DNA of 64,000 bases from contig NZ_JADBEK010000001.1 of the NCBI RefSeq assembly GCF_014873145.1, forward strand, positions 7,688,001 to 7,752,000, read 5' to 3'. The position numbers and the translations under genes were made by a program. Source of the DNA: Nonomuraea angiospora. Lineage in GTDB: Bacteria; Actinomycetota; Actinomycetes; Streptosporangiales; Streptosporangiaceae. Positions 1-8,440 of the stretch are shown in pieces. Every line of letters begins with the position of its first letter. The first letter of the stretch is position 1. A model generated the notes under the pieces. That model ran no database searches. It had not been told where the DNA came from and was given only the letters and a program-made list of their open reading frames with translations.

Positions 1-1014
1 CCCTGCGATCTCGACCTCGCCGCCGTCGGCGGCCAGCAGCCCCACGACAGTCTCGGCGACCTCGATGCGACCGCTGCCGGCGGCCCCGGCCAGGCCGACG
101 ATCTCGCCGGCGCCCACCTCGAAGGTGACGTCCTCGTAGGCCTGGCCGGTGAGGCCCCGGACGCTCAGCGCCGACGTCGCGCCGGCGTCGAGGGCGCTCG
201 CCCGTTCCTCGCGCCTGTCGGCCGCCGCCTCGCCGGTCATGGCGGCGATGAGTTCGGTGCGGGGAAGTTCGGCGACCGGTGCGGTCAGGATGTGCTGGGC
301 GTCTCGGAACACCGTCACCATGTCGCAGATCTCGTAGATCTCCTGGAGGTGGTGGCTGATGAACAGGAAGGTCACGCCCTGGCGCTGCAGATCGCGTATT
401 CTCTCGAAGAGCCGGTTGATCGCCGCGCCGTCGAGTTGCGCGGTCGGTTCGTCGAGGATGATGAACCGGGCTCCGAAGGACAGCGCACGGGCGATCTCGA
501 CGAACTGCCGCTGTTCCACGCTGAGATCGCCGGCCGGAGCTTGCGGATCCACGTCCACCGACCAGGTCGACAGCAGTTCCCGCGCTCGCCTGCGCACGCC
601 CTGCCAGCTGATCAGCCCGCTCCGGCCGTGCTCATGCCGGTTCAGGAAGAGGTTCTCGGCGACGGTCAGCGTGGGGATGATCGTCGACTTCTGGTAAACA
701 CAGGCCACCCGCTGCCGCCAGGCGTCGCGGTCCGCGAGCCGGGGCGCCGGGCCGCCGCCGAAGGTGACCGTTCCCTCGTCCGGGGCCTGAAGCCCGGTGA
801 GGACGGACACCAGGGTCGACTTGCCGGCCCCGTTGCGGCCGACCAGCGCGTGGGTCTCGTTGGGCATGATGGTGATCCGGGCGCCGTTCAGAGCCACCGT
901 CGGACCGAATCGTTTGACAATGCCCGTCGCCTCGACGACGGGAGGGCCGGCCGGGGCTCTCCCGTCGTGCGCCGGGGCGGGCGCGGGGGTGACTGTCTGC
1001 TCCCCGTCGCTCAT
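1..1014 (-). CDS. sugar ABC transporter ATP-binding protein (3' truncated by window edge)
   Basis: ATPase of a ribose/xylose-type ABC importer, acting on the inner face of the membrane. The visible 338 residues hold one complete nucleotide-binding domain: Walker A GRNGAGKST near residue 59, a signature of the LSVEQ form near 163, and Walker B FIILDEPTA near 183. A second domain begins near residue 285, with the degenerate P-loop GLAGAAGSGR typical of the second half of tandem sugar ATPases (about 500 residues in full). The ATG at 1014 follows the lipoprotein gene by 52 bp on the same strand, so one operon is likely, with the permease beyond the left edge. The sugar is unknown. Confidence 0.9.
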   Translation of the reverse strand, partial: MSDGEQTVTPAPAPAHDGRAPAGPPVVEATGIVKRFGPTVALNGARITIMPNETHALVGRNGAGKSTLVSVLTGLQAPDEGTVTFGGGPAPRLADRDAWRQRVACVYQKSTIIPTLTVAENLFLNRHEHGRSGLISWQGVRRRARELLSTWSVDVDPQAPAGDLSVEQRQFVEIARALSFGARFIILDEPTAQLDGAAINRLFERIRDLQRQGVTFLFISHHLQEIYEICDMVTVFRDAQHILTAPVAELPRTELIAAMTGEAAADRREERASALDAGATSALSVRGLTGQAYEDVTFEVGAGEIVGLAGAAGSGRIEVAETVVGLLAADGGEVEIAG

Positions 1015-1066
1015 CTCAACCGCCTTGTGTTCGTGAGCCGTTCTGTTTCCTGACGAGCTCTGAGCC

Positions 1067-2128
1067 TCAGCCGAGGTTGTTGCCCCACAGGGACGTGTCG
1101 GTGCTCTTGAGGCTGGGGACACCGCCGTAGGTGCCGCCGTCGGCGGTGACGAGCGGGGCTGCGAGCTGGTCCTCCAGCAGGCCGTCACGGACCTGGACGA
1201 TGGTGCTGTCGTGGTCGGTCTTGCCCGGCTTGAACGTCTTCCCGTCCATTGCGGCCTTCAGGTAGTACAGGGCGTACTTGGCGTAGAGGTCGGCCGGTTG
1301 GGAGACGGTGGCGTCGATCTTGCCCTCGGCGATGGACTTGAGTTCTTCGGGGATGCCGTCGTTCGAGACGACGAACACGTGCTTCGCGTCCTCGGGACCG
1401 ACCAACAGGCCCTTTTGCTTGAGCACCTGGAGCGTGCCGGACAGGGCGAAGCTGGACTGCATGTAGACGCCCTTGATGTCCGGGTGGGCGGTCAGGTCTG
1501 TCTGGAGCTTCTGCGCGGCGACGGCGCCGTCCCAGTTGGTGGCCTCTCCCAACACCGTGATGCCTGGGTAGTTCTTCTTCATGCAGTCGTTGAACGCCTC
1601 GGTGCGGTCACGGCCGTTGATGGAGGCAAGGTCGCCTTGAAGCATGACGACCTTGCCCTTGCCGGCCAGCTTGGTGCCCAGGTACTGGCACGCCTTCTCG
1701 CCGTAGGCACGATTGTCGGCGCGGACGACCATGTAAACCTTGCCGCTGTCGGGGCGGGTGTCGACGGTGACGACCGAGATCTTCTTCGCCTCCAGCTGCG
1801 CGAGGGTCGGGGCGATGGCGGCGGTGTCCTGCGGAGCCATCGCCAGGCCCTTCACACCCTGGCTGATGAACGTCTGCGCGTTGGCGGTCAGCTTGGCGAC
1901 GTCATTCTGCGAGTTGGTGGTCTTGAGCGAGAGGCCGAGCTCCTTGGCGTACTCGGGCGTGTACTTGATGTACGAGTTCCAGAAGTCGGTGTCGGAGCGT
2001 GGGTAGTCCACGCCGACCAGTGGCGTGTCGCTCGACGTGGCCGTGGTGCCGGAGCTGCTGCAGGCGCTGAGCAACACCAGCGCGGACACGGCGGAGGCAG
2101 TGGAGCACAGGACAGTTGTGAGTCTCAT
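1067..2128 (-). CDS. sugar ABC transporter substrate-binding lipoprotein
   Basis: Periplasmic-binding-protein type 1 (RbsB-like) lipoprotein of 353 residues, probably the sugar receptor for the adjacent ATPase. The N-terminus is a short basic and hydrophobic signal ending in the lipobox LLSAC, followed by a Ser/Thr-rich linker. The body has family-type segments such as GVKGLAMAPQDTAAIAP and VVSNDGIPEE. The start is placed at the ATG at 2128 because a good ribosome-binding site (GAGGAAG) precedes it; an upstream in-frame ATG at 2170 lacks one. It is transcribed first in the operon. The ligand cannot be read from the sequence. Confidence 0.9.
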   Translation of the reverse strand: MRLTTVLCSTASAVSALVLLSACSSSGTTATSSDTPLVGVDYPRSDTDFWNSYIKYTPEYAKELGLSLKTTNSQNDVAKLTANAQTFISQGVKGLAMAPQDTAAIAPTLAQLEAKKISVVTVDTRPDSGKVYMVVRADNRAYGEKACQYLGTKLAGKGKVVMLQGDLASINGRDRTEAFNDCMKKNYPGITVLGEATNWDGAVAAQKLQTDLTAHPDIKGVYMQSSFALSGTLQVLKQKGLLVGPEDAKHVFVVSNDGIPEELKSIAEGKIDATVSQPADLYAKYALYYLKAAMDGKTFKPGKTDHDSTIVQVRDGLLEDQLAAPLVTADGGTYGGVPSLKSTDTSLWGNNLG

Positions 2129-2167
2129 CGGCACTTCCTCGCACTGATCCCGAAGCGGGGGGTGTTT

Positions 2168-2199
2168 CATGTCGGCGGCATCCGTGTGTCACCGACATG
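2168..2199. promoter_or_regulatory. 8-bp inverted repeat upstream of the sugar ABC operon
   Basis: Perfect arms CATGTCGG (2168-2175) and CCGACATG (2192-2199) with a 16-bp spacer, 40-71 bp before the lipoprotein start codon. Its position fits an operator for a sugar-responsive repressor, but no regulator gene is visible nearby. Role inferred. Confidence 0.35.
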
Positions 2200-2313
2200 A
2201 AGAGATGGGATGTATTTATAGGCCGAATCCGGGGCACTGTCTACCCCAAGGGTCGTTTTGCTGCGAGACTCTCGTTAGATCTCTGACCTGGACATCACCG
2301 GCAACGAGCGAGA

Positions 2314-2327
2314 GGATGGATCCATCC
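2314..2327. promoter_or_regulatory. 14-bp perfect palindrome GGATGGATCCATCC
   Basis: Exact dyad without spacer in the non-coding DNA upstream of the sugar ABC operon. It may be an operator of LacI size, although it lacks the usual central CG. Function not established. Confidence 0.3.
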
Positions 2328-2339
2328 CATCAATTGGAT

Positions 2340-2547
2340 TCAACGTGTGCGCGATGTGATCCGGCCATGCCGGCTGGGCTTCTTCGGGGTGCCGGCGAAG
2401 CTGCCGGTGGGCAGGATGGTGTCTTTGTCCTCGCCCACGGTGGGGACGTCGGCGGCGGCCCACGCACCGCCGGCACGCCTGCCGTCGATTTACCAGGTGA
2501 CGCGGTAGCTCACGCGCCCCTTCAGGCCCTTGCACAGTCTGCGTGAT
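2340..2547 (-). other. non-coding gap with a possible gene remnant
   Basis: No convincing gene lies between the sugar operon and the tRNA. One minus-strand frame has protein-like codon composition for about 60 codons (containing GRVSYRVTW, then a stop, then a stretch ending TILPTGSFAG) but is broken by an in-frame stop and has no start. It could be the decayed end of a gene. I do not recognise a family. Confidence 0.2.
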
Positions 2548-2557
2548 CTTGACAGAC

Positions 2558-2591
2558 GAAGGGCCCCCGACCCGTAGGTCGGAGGCCCTTC
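2558..2591 (-). terminator. hairpin terminator after tRNA-Ser
   Basis: 15-bp stem (2558-2572 with 2577-2591, one mismatch) and a 4-nt loop, directly downstream of the tRNA 3' end on the minus strand. There is no long T-run, as is common in high-GC actinomycetes. Confidence 0.75.
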
Positions 2592-2594
2592 TGG

Positions 2595-2684
2595 TGGCGG
2601 TGGTGGTGGGATTTGAACCCACGGATGAGTTGCCCCATCACACGCTTTCGAGGCGTGCGCCCTCGGCCACTAGGCGACACCACC
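2595..2684 (-). tRNA. tRNA-Ser (anticodon CGA)
   Basis: Class II tRNA of 90 nt including an encoded CCA. The acceptor arms GGTGGTG and CACCACC pair perfectly, the anticodon loop CTCGAAA sits on the stem CACGC/GCGTG, a long variable arm (GATG...CATC) is present, and the T-arm is GTGGG-TTCAAAT-CCCAC. The CGA anticodon reads UCG. The gene begins 10 nt after the tadA stop codon on the same strand, so it is probably processed from a tadA transcript. Confidence 0.97.
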
Positions 2685-2694
2685 GCGCACGAGC

Positions 2695-3150
2695 TTACCG
2701 GATCCTGCGAGTAGCGAAGAACCGCTTTAGTACCGAGGAGCACTCGTCCGCCAGCACTCCCATGACGACCTCGGGGCGATGGTTGAGCCGGCGGTCGCGT
2801 ACGACGTCCCAGAGCGAGCCCACGGCCCCGCCCTTCTCGTCCACCGCGCCGTACACGATCCGGTCGACTCTGGCCAGCACAGCGGCGCCCGCGCACATCG
2901 TGCAGGGCTCCAGGGTCACCACGAGCGTGCAGCCGCCCAGCCGCCACTGCCCGCGCCGCAGGGCCGCCTGCCGGAGCGCGAGCACCTCGGCGTGGGCCGT
3001 CGGGTCGGCGGAGGACTCGCGGTCGTTTCCCGCCGCGGACAGGACCTCGCCGAGCGGGTCGAGCACCACCGCCCCCACGGGGATCTCTCCCCTGGCCTCC
3101 GCCGTGACCGCCTCCGCCAGCGCCAGGCGCATGGCCTCCTCGTACGTCAC
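2695..3150 (-). CDS. tadA: tRNA adenosine(34) deaminase TadA
   Basis: Converts A34 to inosine in the wobble position of tRNA-Arg(ACG). The 151-residue protein has the full cytidine-deaminase-type zinc site: HAE at residues 53-55 (zinc ligand and catalytic Glu) and PCTMC at 82-86 (two zinc cysteines). Length fits the bacterial family. It lies 13 bp downstream of a TadA-associated gene and 10 bp upstream of tRNA-Ser, in one minus-strand transcription unit. Confidence 0.96.
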   Translation of the reverse strand: MTYEEAMRLALAEAVTAEARGEIPVGAVVLDPLGEVLSAAGNDRESSADPTAHAEVLALRQAALRRGQWRLGGCTLVVTLEPCTMCAGAAVLARVDRIVYGAVDEKGGAVGSLWDVVRDRRLNHRPEVVMGVLADECSSVLKRFFATRRIR

Positions 3151-3163
3151 GGCAGGAGCTCGG

Positions 3164-3640
3164 TCACCGCAGCCGGTCGAGCTCGTCGGCGAAGGCCAGC
3201 CGCTCGGCGATCACCGACAGGATGTCGGCCGGCAGCATGCCCTCCTCCATGCTCAGCTCCAGCAGCTCCTCGGAGCTGACCCCGAGGTCGCTGAGCAGCT
3301 CGAAGTCGCCGGCCGGGCGCACGCCCATGCCGTTGGCCTCCTTGTCGGGCGCCACGCCCGCGAACTCGGCGAACAGCTCGCCGAGCGGGTCGGACAAGAT
3401 GGCGTGAGCGTCCGACAGGAACACGCGCGGCTCCTCCTCGCCCCGGTAGCGGGCGATCGCGAACCACTCGTCCTCGACCTCGACGCAGAGCAGGGCCAGC
3501 TCGTCACCGGACAGCCCCAGCGTCTCCGTGACCGCGTCGCCGAGATCGTCGACGATCTCGGCCTCACCCAGATCGATCTCGGCGCCGCTCCAGCCGTCCG
3601 AGGTCCTGACGAAAGCCGCAGAGAAGGTGTTGGACGCCAT
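3164..3640 (-). CDS. tRNA adenosine deaminase-associated protein, copy 1
   Basis: 158-residue acidic protein of the actinobacterial family named for its position next to tadA; its biochemical role is not known to me. It starts MASNTFSAAFVRTSDGW and ends with a helical acidic region (DLGVSSEELLELSMEEGMLP). The C-terminal 55 residues resemble those of the next upstream gene: both contain PAGDL, a D-L-G acidic helix, then LP-x-D-[IV]-LS-x-IA-x-RL. The pair therefore looks like an old tandem duplication. No catalytic motif or membrane segment is visible. Confidence 0.8.
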   Translation of the reverse strand: MASNTFSAAFVRTSDGWSGAEIDLGEAEIVDDLGDAVTETLGLSGDELALLCVEVEDEWFAIARYRGEEEPRVFLSDAHAILSDPLGELFAEFAGVAPDKEANGMGVRPAGDFELLSDLGVSSEELLELSMEEGMLPADILSVIAERLAFADELDRLR

Positions 3641-3657
3641 GTCCGAGCTCCAGGGGG

Positions 3658-4170
3658 TCAGCCGAAGACCGATTCGATGGCACGCTCGAACGGCTCGGAG
3701 AAGCCGAGCCGCGCGGCGATGCTGGACAGCACATCTTCGGGCAGCAAGTCGATGTCGCCGGAGAGGATGCCCAGCTCCATCTCGTCCAACCCGAGATCGG
3801 CGAAGATCGACAGATCTCCGGCGGGGAGCACGGTCTCCTCGTCCTGGAGGATCTCGTCGAGCTCCTCCTCGTCGGGCACCGGCACGTCGAGGTAGTCGAG
3901 AACCTGGCGGGCCAGCGGGAAGTCCCAGGAGGCGGCGATGTCGGACAGGAACACGTCCACCCGCTCGCCCAGGACCCGCAGCGCCACGAAGAACTCGTCG
4001 CCCACGGCGACCAGGCCGATCGTCCCGCTCTCGCTCGGCTGCTGACGCAGGGCATGGATCAGCCCCTTCAGGTCGGACGTGAGCACGACCGGCAGGAGCT
4101 CGGCGTCCCAGCATTCGTCCTCGCGATAAACCACGATGGCGAAGTCGAGAGCGTCGTCTTCGTCTGTCAT
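3658..4170 (-). CDS. tRNA adenosine deaminase-associated protein, copy 2
   Basis: 170-residue acidic paralogue of the following gene, 17 bp upstream of it. The start is set at the ATG at 4170, which has GGAG six bases upstream; ATGs at 4176 and 4218 are in frame but worse placed. The C-terminus (PAGDLSIFADLGLDEMELGILSG and onward) aligns with copy 1, while the N-terminal halves have diverged further. Probably the first gene of the copy 2-copy 1-tadA-tRNA-Ser unit. Confidence 0.75.
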   Translation of the reverse strand: MTDEDDALDFAIVVYREDECWDAELLPVVLTSDLKGLIHALRQQPSESGTIGLVAVGDEFFVALRVLGERVDVFLSDIAASWDFPLARQVLDYLDVPVPDEEELDEILQDEETVLPAGDLSIFADLGLDEMELGILSGDIDLLPEDVLSSIAARLGFSEPFERAIESVFG

Positions 4171-4360
4171 CGCCATCTCCACCCGACCTCTGACACGACA
4201 GATATCACCAGCACCCAATCGTTCCAGACCCGCGCACGAAGCGTGTGCCTCTCGGACTAAATTGTGATCAAAACCAATGACCTGAGGCTACGGCGTGGGC
4301 AGAACCACCGCAGGTGGGGGGGTCCCCATGCACGTTCCCCAGCGGATAGCCTTGCCGTTT

Positions 4361-4999
4361 ATGGAAACCCTCGTCGTCGACCATCCGCTCGTGGCCCACA
4401 AGCTGACCACGCTGCGCGATGTCCGCACCGACTCGCCGACCTTCCGCAGGCTCGCGGACGAGCTGGTGACGTTGCTCGCGTACGAGGCCACCCGCGACGT
4501 GCGGACCACCGACGTCACGGTCGAGACGCCCGTGTCCCCCGCCCACGGCGTGCGACTGGCCAAGCCGTACCCCCTGGTGGTGCCCATCCTGCGGGCCGGG
4601 CTCGGCATGCTCGACGGCATGACCAGGCTGCTGCCCACGGCCGAGGTCGGGTTCCTCGGCATGATCAGGAACGAGTCCACCCTCCAGGCCGAGACGTACG
4701 CCACGCGGCTGCCCGACGACCTGTCCGGGCGCCAGTGCTACGTCGTCGACCCGATGCTGGCCACCGGCGGCACGCTGGCGGCGGCCGTGCAGTTCCTGTT
4801 CGACAGGGGCGCGATCGACGTCACGGCCATCTGCCTGCTGGCCGCCCCCGAGGGCCTGGCGTACATGGACAAGGTGTTCGCCAACTCGGGCAAGCCCATC
4901 CGCGTGGTGACCGCCGCGCTCGACGAGCGGCTCAACGAGAACGGCTACATCGTGCCCGGCCTCGGCGACGCGGGCGACCGCCTCTACGGCGTGGTCTGA
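4361..4999 (+). CDS. upp: uracil phosphoribosyltransferase
   Basis: Pyrimidine salvage enzyme that makes UMP from uracil and PRPP. The start at 4361 gives [15 protein letters not shown], matching the canonical N-terminus, and a normal length of 212 residues; in-frame starts at 4295 and 4328 would add an extension not seen in the family. The PRPP loop is [12 protein letters not shown] near residue 128, and the uracil-binding C-terminus has [13 protein letters not shown]. It is divergent from the tadA unit. Confidence 0.96.
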   Translation: METLVVDHPLVAHKLTTLRDVRTDSPTFRRLADELVTLLAYEATRDVRTTDVTVETPVSPAHGVRLAKPYPLVVPILRAGLGMLDGMTRLLPTAEVGFLGMIRNESTLQAETYATRLPDDLSGRQCYVVDPMLATGGTLAAAVQFLFDRGAIDVTAICLLAAPEGLAYMDKVFANSGKPIRVVTAALDERLNENGYIVPGLGDAGDRLYGVV

Positions 5000-5121
5000 C
5001 GCCACACGTGGCCTGAAAAGCACCTTTCCCGTCACAGGCAGTCATCTCTTCGTTACATACTGTTGTTTCGTGGGTACGAAGAGGCAGGAAGGCAACTTCC
5101 GCATGCGCGTGGGGGAGCACG

Positions 5122-5346
5122 ATGAGCGATCACAGCGAGGCGGAGCCGGCTCCGTACGCGGAGGTGGAAACTGTGTTGTGCGACGAGTTCGCCGGCATCC
5201 ACTCCGCGACCACCGTAACGCGCTGCGTTGAAGCAGCGCACTACGGCGCGCTGGAGGTCACCGGTTACGCCCATCCAAGCCTTGTAGAGCGCATCGCACG
5301 CAAGCACCTTCACGTCCTGGCCCTGGTGGCCAGCGAACGCGGCTGA
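5122..5346 (+). CDS. small three-helix-type protein
   Basis: 74-residue soluble acidic and helical protein, preceded by a strong GGGGGAG ribosome-binding site. The pattern of predicted helices (AEVETVLCDEFAG, TTVTRCVEAAHYGA, PSLVERIARKHLHVLALV) resembles the actinobacterial three-helix-bundle dimerisation domain. Function unknown. An 8-bp inverted repeat (CTCTTCGT / ACGAAGAG, 5046-5083) lies in its upstream region. Confidence 0.6.
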   Translation: MSDHSEAEPAPYAEVETVLCDEFAGIHSATTVTRCVEAAHYGALEVTGYAHPSLVERIARKHLHVLALVASERG

Positions 5347-5442
5347 TCAAGATCGGATCTATACCGCCAAGGCATCTTTACCCGGGCATCCGGGTGGGTA
5401 ATGTATAGGGCGGGTGGAGTGGGTAAGGGCACGGAGGCGACG

Positions 5443-5601
5443 GTGCAGGTCAAAAAAGTCCTCACATACGGTGGTATCGCATTTGTCGCGTACTACCTGT
5501 TCGCGCGACCATCTGACGCCGCGGACGCGGTGAGAGGAGCGTTCGACACGGTGTTCAACGCGGCAGACTCGCTGGCTCAATTTGTGAACAGCCTGTCATG
5601 A
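5443..5601 (+). CDS. small single-pass membrane protein
   Basis: 52 residues starting at a GTG with GGAGG seven bases upstream; an in-frame ATG at 5401 lacks a ribosome-binding site. A hydrophobic segment (YGGIAFVAYYLFA) is followed by an amphipathic helix rich in Ala and Asp. Its stop codon overlaps the start of the PH-domain gene by 4 bp (ATGA), so the two are translationally coupled. Family not recognised; a partner for the PH-domain protein is an inference from coupling. Confidence 0.6.
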   Translation: MQVKKVLTYGGIAFVAYYLFARPSDAADAVRGAFDTVFNAADSLAQFVNSLS

Positions 5602-6131
5602 GACTTGTGACCCACGGGGACTCCGCCCCGTCGTCGGTCAACCGATACCTTCTCCCCCAAGAACAACAGTTCATCATGGTCCGGCGGCACCCTGCGATCT
5701 TGCTACGGCCGGTTGCCGAGGTGCTCGCCGGCCTGATCGTCGCGGGCTTGCTCAGCAAGTTCTTCGGAGGCAGCGATCAGGGTGGCACGGCGCTCGTCGT
5801 CGTGTGGTGGTTGTGGCTCCTGCTTCTGGTGCGTTTCGTGTGGAAAGTCGCGGAGTGGTCGGTCGATTACTTTGTGGTGACTTCGAAGCGCATGCTGCTG
5901 ACAACGGGCTTGATCACCCGTAAGGTCGCGATGATGCCTTTGGGCAAGGTCACCGACATGAGCTTCCAAAGAAGTCTGCTTGGGCGCATGCTCGGTTACG
6001 GTGAGTTCATCCTCGAGTCAGCAGGTCAGGACCAGGCACTCTCGACCGTGGAGTACATTCCGTACCCCGAGACGCTGTACCTCGAGGTGTGCGGGATGCT
6101 TTTTCCCAGCAAGGACGAGAGCGACGATTAA
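5598..6131 (+). CDS. membrane-anchored bacterial PH domain protein
   Basis: 177 residues. Two transmembrane helices (about 37-55 and 64-84) are followed by a bPH2/YdbT-type domain: the run SVDYFVVTSKRMLLTTGLIT is the family hallmark, then GKVTDMSFQRSLLGRMLGYG. Such proteins sit in the cytoplasmic membrane; their molecular role is poorly defined. It is coupled to the preceding small membrane protein through a 4-bp overlap. Confidence 0.85.
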   Translation: MRLVTHGDSAPSSVNRYLLPQEQQFIMVRRHPAILLRPVAEVLAGLIVAGLLSKFFGGSDQGGTALVVVWWLWLLLLVRFVWKVAEWSVDYFVVTSKRMLLTTGLITRKVAMMPLGKVTDMSFQRSLLGRMLGYGEFILESAGQDQALSTVEYIPYPETLYLEVCGMLFPSKDESDD

Positions 6132-6227
6132 TCTCCTCGCGGGGAATTCTTCACTCGGGGATACCCGATTCGGCCACTTCATGCAATCATTGCGTGTTGT
6201 TGACCCTTCCCCGCCTTGAGAGATGAG

Positions 6228-7571
6228 ATGCCGAGTCAGGGAACCATCGGTGACCGCGTCCGCGGACTGCGGCTGAACAGGCGGATGTCCCAGGCCCAAC
6301 TGGCCGGACCCGACCTGTCTGACAGTTATGTCTCGCTCATTGAGTCGGGCAAGCGCACGCCGACTCCTGTCGTGGCCCGGCTGCTGGCCGAGCGGCTGGG
6401 GTGCACGACCGAGTTCCTCCTTCACGGGATCGAGCCTCGGCAGCGCATCGACACCGAGCTCGGCCTGCGTCACGCCGAGCTCGAGCTGCAGCATGGCGAT
6501 CCTTCCGTCGCCGCCGACCGCTTCACGGAGATCGTGAAGGCGGCCGACGAGGAAAACGCCATGCTGACGGCGCACGCCCGGTTCGGCAGGGCGCGCGCGC
6601 TCGAGGCCCAGGGTCGCCTCGGCCAGGCGGTGGAGGCGTTCGAACGCCTGCGTAGGGAGGCCGCGGCTCACCCCGAGCGGCTGGCCGACCTCCCGCTCAC
6701 GATCGCACTGAGCCGCTGCTACCAGCGGGCGGGCGACCGCCTGCGGGCCCGCGACCTGGCCACCGCCGCCCTCGAGCAGGCCGAGCGGCTGTCCATCACG
6801 CAGGGCGAGATCGCCGTCGACCTGGCAGCCGCTCTGGTCGAGGCACGCAGCGAGCGCGAGAGCGAGTCCCGCGAGCTGGGATACGTCAAGCGGGTGCTGG
6901 AGCTGACCGGCGTTCCTCAAGTTGTGGACCGTTCCGGAGAGATCCAGGCGCTGTGGCACGCGAGCGCCGCCGCCGCTGCCGGGGAGGACTCGGCGCTGGC
7001 CGTGCGCCTCGCCGACGACGCCATCATGGCCGGCCGCCAGGCCCGGCTGTCGCTGCAGCTGGCCAGGACCGCCATGCACTGGTCCAGGCTGACCTCGGTG
7101 CCGGCCGACGAGGCCGAGCGCCTCGTCTCGGCCGCCACCGAGGCGTTCGCCACGTTCCCCGGCACGGCGCGCGAGCACGGCGAGAGCCTCATCGTGCACG
7201 CGCGGGTCATGCTGCGGACCGGCGCCTCGGCGCGGGCGAGCGAGCTGGCGACCTCCGCCCTGGGCCTGTCGCACGACCGCGCCGGCACCACGCCCGCCGA
7301 GGCCCACCTCGTGCTGGCCACCGTCGCGTTCGACGAGGGAGGCGACGCCTCCGCGCACCTGCGCGACGCCCACCAGGCGCTCGACACGCTCGACCGGCCG
7401 GTGTTCGGCTCCGACCGGCAGGCCGCGCGTTGCTGGCGTGAGCTGGGCGACCTCTACGGCAGGGCCGGGTCCAGAGCACAACAGACCGCCGCATATCGTA
7501 AAGCCCTCGAAGCCGCCGGAGTCCGTTCCGCCATGGCGGGGGTGACCGTAGACGCCGCAGTTTCGCGCTGA
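6228..7571 (+). CDS. XRE-family regulator with TPR-like repeats
   Basis: 447 residues. An N-terminal Cro/C1-type helix-turn-helix covers about residues 6-62 (IGDRVRGLRLNRRMSQAQLA ... YVSLIESGKRTPT), followed by roughly 380 residues of alpha-helical TPR-like repeats. This architecture is common in actinobacterial regulators whose TPR part binds a peptide or partner protein. The ATG at 6228 is preferred over the in-frame TTG at 6216. Target genes are unknown. Confidence 0.88.
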   Translation: MPSQGTIGDRVRGLRLNRRMSQAQLAGPDLSDSYVSLIESGKRTPTPVVARLLAERLGCTTEFLLHGIEPRQRIDTELGLRHAELELQHGDPSVAADRFTEIVKAADEENAMLTAHARFGRARALEAQGRLGQAVEAFERLRREAAAHPERLADLPLTIALSRCYQRAGDRLRARDLATAALEQAERLSITQGEIAVDLAAALVEARSERESESRELGYVKRVLELTGVPQVVDRSGEIQALWHASAAAAAGEDSALAVRLADDAIMAGRQARLSLQLARTAMHWSRLTSVPADEAERLVSAATEAFATFPGTAREHGESLIVHARVMLRTGASARASELATSALGLSHDRAGTTPAEAHLVLATVAFDEGGDASAHLRDAHQALDTLDRPVFGSDRQAARCWRELGDLYGRAGSRAQQTAAYRKALEAAGVRSAMAGVTVDAAVSR

Positions 7572-7622
7572 TCCTCCAGGAGCTCCAGATTTGGCGTTTT
7601 GAGTCTGGAATAATTAGGGTCT

Positions 7623-7651
7623 ACCAGTCATTGACTCATAGGATGATTGGT
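7623..7651. promoter_or_regulatory. candidate GntR/FadR operator
   Basis: Inverted repeat ACCAGTCAT / ATGATTGGT (one mismatch, 11-bp spacer) 21 bp upstream of the GntR gene's start codon. The position suggests autoregulation. Confidence 0.4.
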
Positions 7652-7671
7652 TTCCCCGGAGGAGGCGGACT

Positions 7672-8346
7672 GTGAGTCTGCGTACGGCGCAGCGGGCTTC
7701 GCTCGTCGACCAGGTGATCGATCAGCTCAAGGAGCAGATCACCTCAGGGTCGTGGCCAATGAACGGCAAGATCCCGACCGAGACGGTGCTCGCCGAGCAA
7801 CTCGGGGTGGGCCGCAACACCGTTCGGGAGGCCGTACGCGCGCTCACGCACGCAGGGCTGCTCGAGTGCCGTCAGGGGGACGGCACTTACGTCCGCGCGA
7901 CCAGCGAGCTGTCCGGCGCGATGCTGCGGCGGCTCAAGCAGGCCGAGCAGCTCGAGATCCTCGAGGTACGCCGCGCGCTCGAGGTCGAGTCCGCGCGCCT
8001 TGCCGCCACCCGGCGCACGGATGACGACATCAAGCGCATCGAGGCGGCCCTGGCCGAGCGGGACCGGGCCTGGGAGCTGGACGACCCCGACTACTTCGTG
8101 GAGGCCGACCTGGCCTTCCACATGGCCGTGGCGCACGCGACGCACAACCTCGTGCTGATCGACCTGTACGAGGACTTCTCGGCGGCCCTGCGCGCCAGCA
8201 TCACGGCCGCGGGGACCTCGCTCAACAAGAGCTACATCCCGCACGACGCCATCGCCCGCGCCATCGCGGCGGGTGACGCGGCGGCGGCCGAGCGGGCGGG
8301 GCACGCCTGCATGGAACACATCCTCATCGCCCTCACCGAGTCCTGA
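7672..8346 (+). CDS. GntR/FadR-family transcriptional regulator
   Basis: 224 residues with a GTG start behind an excellent GGAGGAGG site. The winged helix (about 8-75) contains GKIPTETVLAEQLGVGRNTVREAVRAL. The FCD ligand-binding domain (about 95-215) contains FHMAVAHATHN, with Asp/His positions that bind a metal in this family. The effector is probably a carboxylic acid, as for most FCD regulators, but no target operon is adjacent. Confidence 0.92.
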   Translation: MSLRTAQRASLVDQVIDQLKEQITSGSWPMNGKIPTETVLAEQLGVGRNTVREAVRALTHAGLLECRQGDGTYVRATSELSGAMLRRLKQAEQLEILEVRRALEVESARLAATRRTDDDIKRIEAALAERDRAWELDDPDYFVEADLAFHMAVAHATHNLVLIDLYEDFSAALRASITAAGTSLNKSYIPHDAIARAIAAGDAAAAERAGHACMEHILIALTES

Positions 8347-8440
8347 CCCCCGGGGTGTGACAAAGGAGACAGCCGGCTCCGGAATGGCGCCTGATCGCTT
8401 CAGTGCTTTAGCGAAAGAGTGAAGCGAAAGGGAGAATGCC

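Noticed and set aside
2171..2557. Small SRP RNA gene, sometimes found in actinomycetes near tRNA-Ser and tadA
   Set aside because: The conserved GGAAGCAGC-type SRP Alu/S-domain core is not present on either strand here.
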